A stretch of 41,629 nucleotides of DNA, taken from NCBI GenBank assembly GCA_022843925.1, contig JALHMS010000014.1, positions 92,483 to 134,111 on the forward strand, written 5' to 3'. The DNA is from Burkholderiales bacterium. Lineage in GTDB: Bacteria; Pseudomonadota; Gammaproteobacteria; Burkholderiales; Ga0077523. The position numbers and the translations under genes were made by a program. This document shows, one piece after another, positions 8,690-17,900 of the stretch. Positions within the stretch are counted from its first letter, which is position 1. Each line of letters starts with the position of its first letter. The notes under the pieces are model-generated. The model made no database searches. It was not told where the DNA came from and was given only the letters and a program-made list of their open reading frames with translations.

Positions 8690-10071
8690 TGATGATGGCC
8701 GATCGCGACGACGCGCTTCCGGCGGGACCGCTGCTCGCCTATTGCGGCGACGACTTCACCGGGTCCACCGACGTCATGGAGGCGTTCACGGCCGCGGGGG
8801 TGCCGACCGTGTTGTTCCTCGCGCCGCCCGGGCCCGAATGGGTCGAGCGGTTCGCGGGGACGCGCTGCATCGGCCTCGCGACGACAGCCCGTGGGCAGTC
8901 GCCCGAATGGATGGATGCCGCCCTGCCCGATGCCTACGCACGGCTGAAGGCCTTCGGCGCGCCGATCCTCCAGTACAAGGTCTGCTCCACGTTCGACTCG
9001 TCCCCGCAGGTCGGCGCCATCGGCCGTGCGATCGACCACGGCGTCGCTGCCATGGGCGGGCGCTGGTCGCCGATGGTGGTCGGGGCGCCGAGACTGCGGC
9101 GCTGGCAGGCCTTCGGGAATCTCTTCGCGGCGGCCGCCGACGGCGTCGCGCATCGTCTCGATCGCCATCCCACCATGAGCCGGCATCCGGTCACGCCCAT
9201 GCACGAGGCCGATCTCCGGCGGCATCTCGCGGAGCAGACGCCGCGTCGCACGGGTCTCGTGGACCTCGTCGCGATGAAGGCGGGCGACGGCAGCGCGCGG
9301 CGCGATGCGCTCTGTGCCGATGACGCGCCGATCGTCCTTCTCGACGTCGTCGACGAGGAGACCCTCGCGGAGGCCGGCCGACTCGTCTGGGAAGGGCGCG
9401 GCGAGGGTATCTTCTCGGCGTCGTCCTCGGGATTGCAGTACGCGCTCGCGGCCCACTGGCGCAGCCGCGGCTGGGTGCCTGCGCAACCGTCGCTGCCGTG
9501 CCCCTCCGCGGTCGAGGCCATCGCCGTGGTGAGCGGCAGCTGCTCGCCCGTCACCGCATCGCAGATTGCCTGGGCGGCCGGCAAAGGCTTCCACGCCGAG
9601 CGTCTCGATCTGACCCGCGTGCTGCCCGTCACGACCCGCGAGGCCGAGATCGAGCGGACGGTCACCGCCGCCCTGGCGGGGCTCGGTCTCGGACGGAGCC
9701 CGCTCGTCTACTCGGCAGCCGGTCCCGAGGATCCCGCGGTGACGGGCTTCGACGCCGTCGCGCGCGTGGCAGGGCTCACCCGTGGCGACGCCGCACGCGC
9801 CGTCGGTGACGCGCTTGCCGAAGTCATGCGGCGTCTCCTCGACCGTTCCGGCCTGCGACGCATCGTCGTCGCGGGCGGCGACAGTTCCGGTGCGGTGGCG
9901 GGTGCGCTCGACATCGCGGCCCTGAGCGTCACCGCCGGTATCGCCCCCGGGGCGCCGCTCTGCCGCGCCTGGTCCAAGGTGCCTTCGCGGGATGGCCTCG
10001 AGGTCGTGTTGAAGGGCGGACAGATGGGGGCGGAGGACTTCTTCGCGCGGGTCCGGTCCGGCGGAGCGTGA
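8689..10071 (+). CDS. Four-carbon acid sugar kinase family (DUF1537) kinase
   Basis: 460 residues from the ATG at 8689, which overlaps the preceding stop by one base (TGATG). Two further in-frame ATGs follow at once (8692, 8695), so the exact start may shift by one or two codons. The N-terminal GDDFTGSTD at 20-28 is the hallmark of the substrate-binding domain of DUF1537 kinases. The C-terminal GGDSSG at 396-401 is the glycine-rich nucleotide-binding signature (usually GG[ED][TS]SG). Length is normal for the family. These enzymes phosphorylate four- or five-carbon sugar acids with ATP. Coupling to the RuBisCO-like gene suggests the kinase makes that enzyme's phosphorylated substrate, as OiaK does for 3-oxo-isoapionate. 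It ends 18 bp before a convergent minus-strand gene. Confidence 0.9.
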   Translation: MMMADRDDALPAGPLLAYCGDDFTGSTDVMEAFTAAGVPTVLFLAPPGPEWVERFAGTRCIGLATTARGQSPEWMDAALPDAYARLKAFGAPILQYKVCSTFDSSPQVGAIGRAIDHGVAAMGGRWSPMVVGAPRLRRWQAFGNLFAAAADGVAHRLDRHPTMSRHPVTPMHEADLRRHLAEQTPRRTGLVDLVAMKAGDGSARRDALCADDAPIVLLDVVDEETLAEAGRLVWEGRGEGIFSASSSGLQYALAAHWRSRGWVPAQPSLPCPSAVEAIAVVSGSCSPVTASQIAWAAGKGFHAERLDLTRVLPVTTREAEIERTVTAALAGLGLGRSPLVYSAAGPEDPAVTGFDAVARVAGLTRGDAARAVGDALAEVMRRLLDRSGLRRIVVAGGDSSGAVAGALDIAALSVTAGIAPGAPLCRAWSKVPSRDGLEVVLKGGQMGAEDFFARVRSGGA

Positions 10072-10089
10072 GGCCGTGCCCGCCGGCTG

Positions 10090-10629
10090 CTACATCTCGT
10101 GCATCGGGACCGGTGCGGGGCGCAGGCGCGGGCGGTCGGCCTCGGGAGGCCGTGGCGCGGCCGGATCGGGGGCGTCCGCCGGTGGCAGCGGCGGGGCGTC
10201 GCCCCGGGCCGCCCGGACCAGCAGGTTCACCTTGCTCGGCGCCTCGCCCCGGGAGTTGTCGAGCATGAGCACATAGTCGCCGGCCGCAGGGATCACCACC
10301 GAGAACGAGAGCACGCTCTCGACCGGGGCCGTGAACAGCGGCTCCCCGGGCGTCGGATACTTTGCCGCGTCGGCGGCGTTCAGCAGTGACAACGCGATGC
10401 GACCCGAGGCCTTCGCCGCGATGGCGAGGCGGGCACCCCGCGGGACATTGCGTAGACGCAGGCCGCGAAACTGACCTGACGGGACCTCCGTGGCGAGGCT
10501 GGCCTGTCGGGGCTGCGCTTGCGCCTGCGCCCAGGTCTCCCGGGGAGCGACGCTGACCAGGAGGATCGCGAAGGCGATCCCGGTGCCGAGCAGGGTGGCG
10601 GCGATCAGCCGCCGAACGTGATCTTGCAC
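10090..10629 (-). CDS. Small exported protein with a PPC-like beta domain
   Basis: About 179 residues starting at a GTG (10629) that overlaps the end of the adaptor gene by 25 bp; a GGGG-containing stretch lies just upstream. The N-terminus is a signal peptide or anchor (LIAATLLGTGIAFAILLVSVA). The middle (about residues 45-135) looks like a small beta-sandwich resembling the bacterial pre-peptidase C-terminal (PPC) domain, ending in a YVLMLDNSRG-type strand. The last 40 or so residues are proline-, alanine- and arginine-rich, like a linker or wall-spanning tail. It is probably translated with the HlyD-type adaptor in one operon. The family call is tentative, since the domain resemblance is by pattern only. 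A periplasmic accessory role in export is inference. Confidence 0.65.
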   Translation of the reverse strand: MQDHVRRLIAATLLGTGIAFAILLVSVAPRETWAQAQAQPRQASLATEVPSGQFRGLRLRNVPRGARLAIAAKASGRIALSLLNAADAAKYPTPGEPLFTAPVESVLSFSVVIPAAGDYVLMLDNSRGEAPSKVNLLVRAARGDAPPLPPADAPDPAAPRPPEADRPRLRPAPVPMHEM

Positions 10630-11465
10630 TTCGCCCCGGCGGGGATCCGCAACCCGGGGTTGGGCAGCTCGAGTCGGATGCCGAATGTGCCACTCGCGGC
10701 GTCGATCATGGAATCGACCGTGGTGACCGTGGCGACGAACTTGCCGCTGGGGGCCTCGGGCCGGACCGTGGCCTTGGCGCCCCGGCGGATCTTGCCGTAG
10801 TACGACGCCGGCAGCACCACCTCCACGTGCAGCGGATTCACCTCCGCGATCTTCATCACGGGGTCCTTCACGTTCGACGTGGCGAACTCGCCCGGAGAAA
10901 GGTAGCGCTCGACCACCACGCCGTCGAACGGACTGCGGATGCTCCGAAGCTTCAGCAGTTCCTCGGCGCGGCGCAGTTCGAGTTCGTTCAGCTTGCGGTT
11001 CTCCCGGGCCTCCCGGAGTTCCGATTCCGCCAGCTCGCGCTGCGTCCGCGCCTCGTCCAGGGCGCCGGCGGCGATGAAGTTCTGCTTGAACAGCTCGATG
11101 GACCGCTGCTCCTTCTTGGCGGCGAAGTCCAGCCGGGATTCCGCCGCCTTCAGCGCGCCCTCCATCGTGGCCCGCGATCGGGCCAGTTCGACGGCTGCCC
11201 GTTCCGACCCGGACTCGAGCATGACGAGCACCTGCCCCTTCCGGACCTGGTCGCCGCGACGCACCAGCACCTGCTCGATGATGCCTTCGACCGAACTGCG
11301 GATCTCGACGGTATCGCGCGCCTCGATGAGGCAATCGTGCTCCTCGGCACCGGCGGCCGGAACCGCCAGCAGCGAGGCGGCGATCATCAGGACGCTCGAT
11401 CGCGCGAACCTCGACCGCACGGAGACCGGTGCCCGCACCGGCAAGCCACTTCGAAGACTTTTCAT
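10605..11465 (-). CDS. HlyD/RND-type periplasmic adaptor subunit, soluble form
   Basis: 286 residues from an ATG at 11465. The frame stays open upstream, but those codons are not protein-like. Residues 1-43 form a long signal sequence: a basic region, then VLMIAASLLAVPAAGA. The mature protein starts with a lipoyl half (VEIRSSVEGIIEQVLVRRGD), followed by an alpha-helical hairpin with strong coiled-coil character (about 88-165). The second lipoyl half (SIRSPFDGVVVERYLSPGE) and a short beta-barrel end at the C-terminus. It lacks the membrane-proximal domain of long RND adaptors, so it is a short adaptor. The gene is transcribed away from the giant gene, followed by an overlapping secreted-protein gene. 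With the HlyD parts of the first two genes, this is the third adaptor module in the window. It probably serves the same export system, which is inference. Confidence 0.88.
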   Translation of the reverse strand: MKSLRSGLPVRAPVSVRSRFARSSVLMIAASLLAVPAAGAEEHDCLIEARDTVEIRSSVEGIIEQVLVRRGDQVRKGQVLVMLESGSERAAVELARSRATMEGALKAAESRLDFAAKKEQRSIELFKQNFIAAGALDEARTQRELAESELREARENRKLNELELRRAEELLKLRSIRSPFDGVVVERYLSPGEFATSNVKDPVMKIAEVNPLHVEVVLPASYYGKIRRGAKATVRPEAPSGKFVATVTTVDSMIDAASGTFGIRLELPNPGLRIPAGAKCKITFGG

Positions 11466-11496
11466 CGAGTCAGGTTTCGGTGAATTCGACCGCTCG

Positions 11497-11525
11497 ATTC
11501 TGTCCACTGCGCAACGCAATGTAAA
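11497..11525 (-). promoter_or_regulatory. Candidate sigma-70 promoter of the minus-strand adaptor operon
   Basis: On the minus strand, TTTACA (complement of 11520-11525, five of six matches to the -35 box) is followed after 17 bp by CAGAAT (complement of 11497-11502, four of six matches to the -10 box). Transcription would start near 11490, about 25 bases ahead of the ATG at 11465. It lies in a locally AT-richer stretch. No strong Shine-Dalgarno sequence is visible in the short leader. Confidence 0.4.
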
Positions 11526-11900
11526 GCCACGAATCTTCGGTACTTTTTCTGGCAGTGATCTATTCGGACTGCATGGACAAACCTCTCGTCCGGGAGTATT
11601 TTCGCTTCTGCCTGGGGAGGCCATCTTCGAGACGCAATGAGAGCGTCCACCCTCAGCCGAACTGAAGCACGCAAGAGGCTTTGTCGGGGGTGCAGTCATT
11701 GGGGCGATCCATCGCTCCGCGCGCAGCCGTTTTCCGCGCGCACATCCCATCGCCTGGACGCTCTGCGACCATTGCGATGGACCTGTCGTTCCGGTCGGGG
11801 GGAGGGCCTCGAATGCCGGGAACGCCGCGCTTCCACGCGCGCATTCCATGTGCACGTTCCGTGTGCAACTCCACGCTGACCGGTTGAACGCAGCACTTTC

Positions 11901-11932
11901 GAGCCGTTGCTGAGCGGCTCCGGGAGTTCGTC
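11901..11932 (+). promoter_or_regulatory. Hairpin and Shine-Dalgarno ahead of the giant gene
   Basis: GAGCCG (11901-11906) and CGGCTC (11915-11920) form a perfect 6-bp stem with an 8-base loop. The stem ends one base before the Shine-Dalgarno GGGAG (11922-11926), itself six bases from the ATG at 11933. A stem ending at the ribosome-binding site could influence initiation, but no function is shown. Confidence 0.45.
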
Positions 11933-14900
11933 ATGCTCGGTCGAAATGTCCTCCACCGCCTGTTTGGCGGCCGCAGAGCCACGGCAGTCGTTCCAGGCCG
12001 CATCCCCTTCCGTCGCAAGGCGCTCTTCGAGGCGCTGGAGCCGCGATTGCTGCTGTCGGCCGATCTGCCAGGCGCACCGCTGCCGCAGATCCTCGCCGCG
12101 ACGGCGCAGTCGACGGGATCGGTGCAGCTCCAGGTGAATCCCGGGCCGCAGTCGGTGAGCAGCGCCATCGACACCCCGGCGGCATTCGCGGGGCTGCCGG
12201 AGAACGTCTGGACGATCAGCGGTCCGGTCACCGGAGACCTCGTCGGCGGCACCGACGATCGCGACACCTTCGTGCTCGGACCGGGCGCCTCGGTCAGCGG
12301 CATCATCGATGGCGGCGCGGGCGGCTTCGACAGCGTCGTGATTGGTACCCAGCAGGTGAACGTCGTCATCCACGAGGCCACCGCCCCGGACGCCGGCACC
12401 ATCACGGTCGATGGCCGCACCTTCCGATACCGCGGGATGGAGCCCGTGGTCGACGCCACCGTGGCCGTCGAGAAGCTGTTCAATTCGGCGACGGGCGGGG
12501 ACGACATCGTCCGCATCTTCGATGCGCCGGCGCAATCGATCCTCATCGACAGCGTGAATGCGACCTTCGAGGACCACACGATCCGCGAGGCGACCCAGAC
12601 CTTCACGATCAATCTCGGCGCCGGTGCCGACACCCTCCGGTTCGACGCGCTGTTCTACAACAACGCCTTCGTGTTCGATGGCGGCGAGGGCAACGACATC
12701 TTCGATCTCGGCACGCGGGCCGTCGGCATGTCCGCGATCCGCTACTCCGACGGCACCTACGTCCTGACCGACGGCATCGGCACCCCCGTCCGCCTGCGCA
12801 ACTTCGAGACCGTCACGGGGGCGGACTTCAACCTCCAGGCCGACGGCCTGCCCGACTGGGTGGAGCAGGGCCCCGGCGGCATCGACAACGCGACGGGTCT
12901 CCCGCGCTTCCGCGGCCAGCCCTGGTCCGGCGCGGTCCAGGCGATCGCGACCCACCCGGACAACGCGAACATCATCTTCGCGGGGTCGGTCAACGGCGGC
13001 GTATGGCGGACCATCGACGGCGGGGCGACCTGGACGAGCCTGACCGACCAGTTCCCGTCGCTCGCCGTGGGCGCCCTGGCCGTCAGCACCCACGACAACA
13101 GCGGGAACCTCGTCACGAACGCCACGCCCCTGGCGAATCTCGTGGTCTATGCCGGCACCGGTCAGTTCAGCAATTTCTACGCGGGTGGCCAGTCGGTCGG
13201 CCTGATGCGTTCGACCAACGGCGGCGACACCTGGGAACTCGTCGGCTCGCCCGAGATGGCCGGCCTGCCGATCTCATCGCTGGTGGCCACGCGCGTGGGC
13301 ACCGAGGACATCGTGCTGGTGGGCGCCATCGCCAACACCGTGACGACCCGCGACGACACCGGCGCGATCCAGCAGCAGGTGCTCCGGGGCGGCGGCGTGT
13401 TCCGCAGCGTGGATGGCGGCGACACGTTCACCAAGAACGAGATCGTCGCGCCGCCGGCGACGGCAGGGAGGGGGGAGTTCCAGGTGGGTTCGGTTTCCGA
13501 CCTTGCCCGGGATCCCGGCAACCTCTCGCGCGTGTACGCCGCCGTGATCGGTGGCGGCATCTACCAGTCGACCGATGCCGGTGCCAACTGGACACCCATC
13601 AATGCCGGCTTCGGGCTGGATGCCGACGGCGCCGACAACGACGGCGTCGGCGGTGTCGACAACGCCACCGAGGCGCTCACCGGGGCGGCCCGCATCGTCC
13701 TCGCCGTGCAGCAGGATCGGACTTCCGCCACCAACGCCGTGTACGCGGCTCTGATCGGCGTGACCGACTGGCTGACCGGCGTGTACCGGAAGGCACCGGC
13801 CGACGCCGCGTGGGCGCTGGTCGGGACGAATCCTCCGCCCCGCACCAACGCGGACCGCGACTTCGGCGAGATGCAGGGCGCGCCCAATGTCACGTTCAAT
13901 GCGGGTGCCAACCCGACCATCGTGCGGGATGCCGGCAGTTTCCTCGACGACGGCTTCCTGCCGGGCGGGACGATCGCGGTCCGCATCGCCGGGGCGAACG
14001 GGTGGAACTACCGGATCGCTCCTGGCGCCGGATCGGTCACAGCCACGACTCTCACCCTGGAGGCGGGCTCGGGCATCACGGCCGCGGCCGCGGCCGGCGG
14101 TGTACGCATCTTCCACGTGAACGAAGCCGACATCGTCATCGTCGGCAATCCGACCCTCACGCTGGCTGCCGGACCGGCGGCCGGCACCATCACGGTCACG
14201 CGCAACAACGGTACCTGGGGCGCCGACGGGTTCATGGTGGGTGGCATCGCCACCATCGCGGGCACCAACAGCAACAACGGCAACTTCGTCGTCACCGCGG
14301 TCGCGGGTGGCGTCATCACGCTGCAACGTGCGAACGGATCGACGGCGGCCTTCGTGGCCGAGCCGGCGCCGTCCGCCAACATTCAGGTCACGGGCAGCGC
14401 ACGGATCGCATCGACGCCCTCGGGTATCCAGCCCCAGATCCACTTCGGGCGTCAGGGCATCCGCAACACCGCACTCAACGTCGACGCCGCCGGCAACGTG
14501 TTCCTCGGCGGGGACACGGCCAGCCGGGGCACCAACCTGTACTGGTGGGACAACAGCGCCGGCGGTCAGGTCTGGCGGAATTTCGTGCCCGTCGGCACCC
14601 ACCCCGACGCACGCACCATCGAGTTCGATGCGACCGGCCGCCTGCTGCAGGGCGACGACGGCGGGATCTATCGCTTCCCGAACCCCGCCACGACGCCGCC
14701 CGTGGTGTCGAGCGGCACGTTCACGTTCGTGAACGGAGCCACCGACACCATCACCCGCACCGTGGGCAGTTTCGTCACCGACGGATTCCAGGTGGGCCAG
14801 ACGCTGGTCGTCACCGCCAACGCCGGTGTGGGCAACCTGCAGGCCTTCGACCAGTACACGATCCGCGGCGTAGCGGCGCAGACCCTCACGCTCGATCCGG

Positions 14901-17900
14901 CGGACGTGCTGAACCCCAACCTGCTGGCGGGCACCGGGACCTTCCTCGCGACCCTGTCCGCGAGCCGTTGGGAGGTGCTCAACAACGACCTCCGTGCGAT
15001 CGAGATGCTCGCGATCGCGTACGACCCGCTGAACAACGCCGTCTTCGGCGGCACCCAGGACAACGGGATCGCCGAGCAGCCGTCACCGGCCAACGGCATC
15101 GACGACGACGGCGATGGCGTGATCGACGAGGCCGACGAGCGGTTCGCGTGGCGGGAGATCCGCGTGGCGACCCGACCGGGGGACGGCAACACCGCCGCCG
15201 TCGTGCCCGTGAACACCGACGCCGATCCCGCCTTCGAGCAGGTGCGTCGCTACACCATGTCGAACAGCTGGTCACTGCTGGGCGTGCGCACCTTCGATGC
15301 GAATGGTCAGCTCGTGCCAGGCACGGACCGTCTGGTCAACCTGAGCCGTACGGTGGCGCACAGCCGCGTCGTCACGGCCGACGCCGCCACCGACACGCTG
15401 ACCAGTGCCGCGCATGGCTTCGTGAATGGGCAGCAGGTGTGGATGCGTAGCACCGGAACCCTGCCGGGCGGCCTGTTCCCCTTCGGCCGCCCGTTCGTCG
15501 CAAACGCCACGGCCGACACGTTCCAGCTCTCTTTCCAGAATGGTGGCGCGGTCATCGACATCACCAGTGCGGGTGCGGGGGAGATTCGCGCCACCGACCG
15601 GTTCTCCGGCCTCTCCGCCGACGATCGGAGAGAGGTCGACCAGTTCCAGAAGTGGCCCTACGTGGTCAACGCCGTGAACTCCAGCCGCATGATGGCCGGC
15701 CTCGGCGGGCTCTATCAGAGTCGCAACATCGGTACGGCCGCGGTGCCGGTGTACGACGGTCTCGATACCATCGCCGCCGTGCCGCTGCCGAACGCGCTCA
15801 CCGGCAACGATGCCTACTTCACCGCCATCGCCTACGGGGGCACCAAGGCCGGCGTCGCGAACGAGGATGTCGTCTACGCGGTGCGCGGCAACGAGGTGCT
15901 GATCCGCTTCGCGGACACCGGTGTCGCCGGCGACTTCACCACCGAGCGCATCTCGGCGGCGACGTTCATCCAGGACATCGTCCTCGATCCCGACAACCAC
16001 GACGTCGCCTTCGCCGCCACGGACGCCGGCGTGTTCCGGCGCTCGGCGCCGAACACCTGGGTTTGGGTGTCGGCGAGGATGTTCAACCCCGATCTCCGCA
16101 GCATCGAGGCGGTCCGTACGGGAGGCCAGCTGGTCGTCCTGGCAGGCGGCGCCGCCGGTGTGTACCGCGCAGTGGATCCCGTGGCCGGCAGCACCTGGAC
16201 CGAGTTCGGCAACGGGCTTCCCAACGCGCTCGTGTTCGACCTCGACTTCACCGCCCGCGACGCGGCCCAGTTCGAAAATCCCCGCAACCTCTCGCGCGAC
16301 GACGTTCTGGTGGCGGGTACGCTCGGGCGCGGTGCCTGGACGGTCGGCGTGGCCGACACCTTCCTCGCTGCCACGCCCCAGTTGCGCATCGACGGGACGA
16401 GCGGCGATGACCAGTTCCTGATCCGTCGCAATGCGACCAACGCGTCCCTCGTCGACATCCGCACCGGGCTCCTCGAAACGCTGGTCATGCAGGTCCCCAT
16501 CGACGCGTTGCAGAAGATCGAGATCTTCGGCGGCGACGGCAACGACACGCTGACGATCGACAGCACCGACGGCCCCATCAGCCTGCGCGAGGGCATCTTC
16601 TTCGACGGCGGTGCCGGCGCGGACGATCGCGTCATCCTCGAAGGTGTCGCCGCCGGTCTGACCACCACGACCACCGTCGGTGCACGCACCACCATCGCGG
16701 TGATCGACACGCGCTTCGGGAAGACCCAGCGCGTTTCTTACGAGAACGTCGACGCGGCGGACGTCCAGAACAACATCGTGGCCGCCACCGAGCAGGAGAG
16801 GTTCGGCGTCGGCATGAACCTGCTGTTCAACGTGCTGGAGGCGTCGTCCAACGGGACCTGGGACGAGATCGCCCTGCTGGGGAACTCGCTGCCGCGGGCC
16901 CTCACGGGCCGCAGCACTGCCGGGGCGAATCCGGAGTCCGACGAGCCGCTCGTCCCCGGCACGCCCGAGGCGGCCGACGCCACCGCCGCGGCCCTGGCGG
17001 GCTTCAAGCGCCTGATCGAGGAGGGGCCGAACGGCTTCAGCCTCGCGAGCATCTCCGAGCTGTCCGCCACGCAGTTGCGCGACAGGTTGGAGGCGCTGGA
17101 CACCGTCGCCGGCAACGTCACCCTGACGCAGGTCGCCGGGGACACGCGCTTCGACGCCACCATCGTGCGGCGGCTGGAGGGGCAGGCCGACCTCGACATC
17201 CTCACGGAGCAGCTGGGCGGCGTGGTCGACCTCGGTGGCGCCCTGCGCGTCGGCGCGGAAGTCACCCTTCGCCTCGTCTTCGGCGTGGACGGCGACGGCT
17301 TCTACATCGACACCGCGGGCGGCGCCTCCCGCCTCACCGTGCGCGACATCGACCTGGAGGGCGATCTCTTCGCCGGCGGGCGCCTGGGCTTCCTCGACGT
17401 GACGCTCGCGGAGGCGAGCCTCGCCGTCGATCCGTCGCTGCGCCTCGACCTCGTTCTGCGCGATGCCGGTCCGGGCGGCAAGCTGCGGCTCGACGAACTG
17501 GAGGACGCCACCGGCAGCCCGACTGCCCTCGCCGATGCGCTCGACTTCACCGTCTCGGGTTCCGCGGCCGACGACTTCGCCCTGACCGTCGATGCGCGGG
17601 TTGCGGCGATCCTTCCCGGCGACGCGGCTCCGTTCGATCTCGGTGCCGCCAACATCACCTTCACCTGGGCCGACGTCACCGACCCGACGACCGTCGCGCT
17701 GTCGGCGAGTGCCGGCGTCGCGCAGGACCTCCTCAACTTCCTGCGCGTCGATGCGCAGCAGGTGCTCGACCAGGTCCGCGGGCTCGCCGACATCTCGGTC
17801 AGCTTCAACGGACAGACCGTGCCGCTGCTCCAGGACAGCCTCGATGCCATCGTCCAGGTGGCGGACTTCCTGCAGCAGAACATCATCGATCCGCTCTCCA

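Larger units (their letters stand above)
11466..11932. promoter_or_regulatory. Divergent intergenic region between the adaptor operon and the giant gene
   Basis: 467 bp of non-coding DNA with an AT-richer section (about 11500-11640) unlike the flanking genes. It holds the candidate minus-strand promoter. A 10-bp direct repeat, TCCGCGCGCA, lies at 11716-11725 and 11733-11742, 17 bp apart, a spacing that could fit a regulator binding two sites. A small dyad TGCAC/GTGCA lies at 11851-11867, and a hairpin precedes the giant gene's start. I find no convincing forward promoter by eye. Short open frames here look like chance. Confidence 0.6.

Noticed and set aside
11637-11879. Small open frames in the divergent intergenic region
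   Set aside because: They have weak or no ribosome-binding sites and unusual composition, and overlap one another on both strands.
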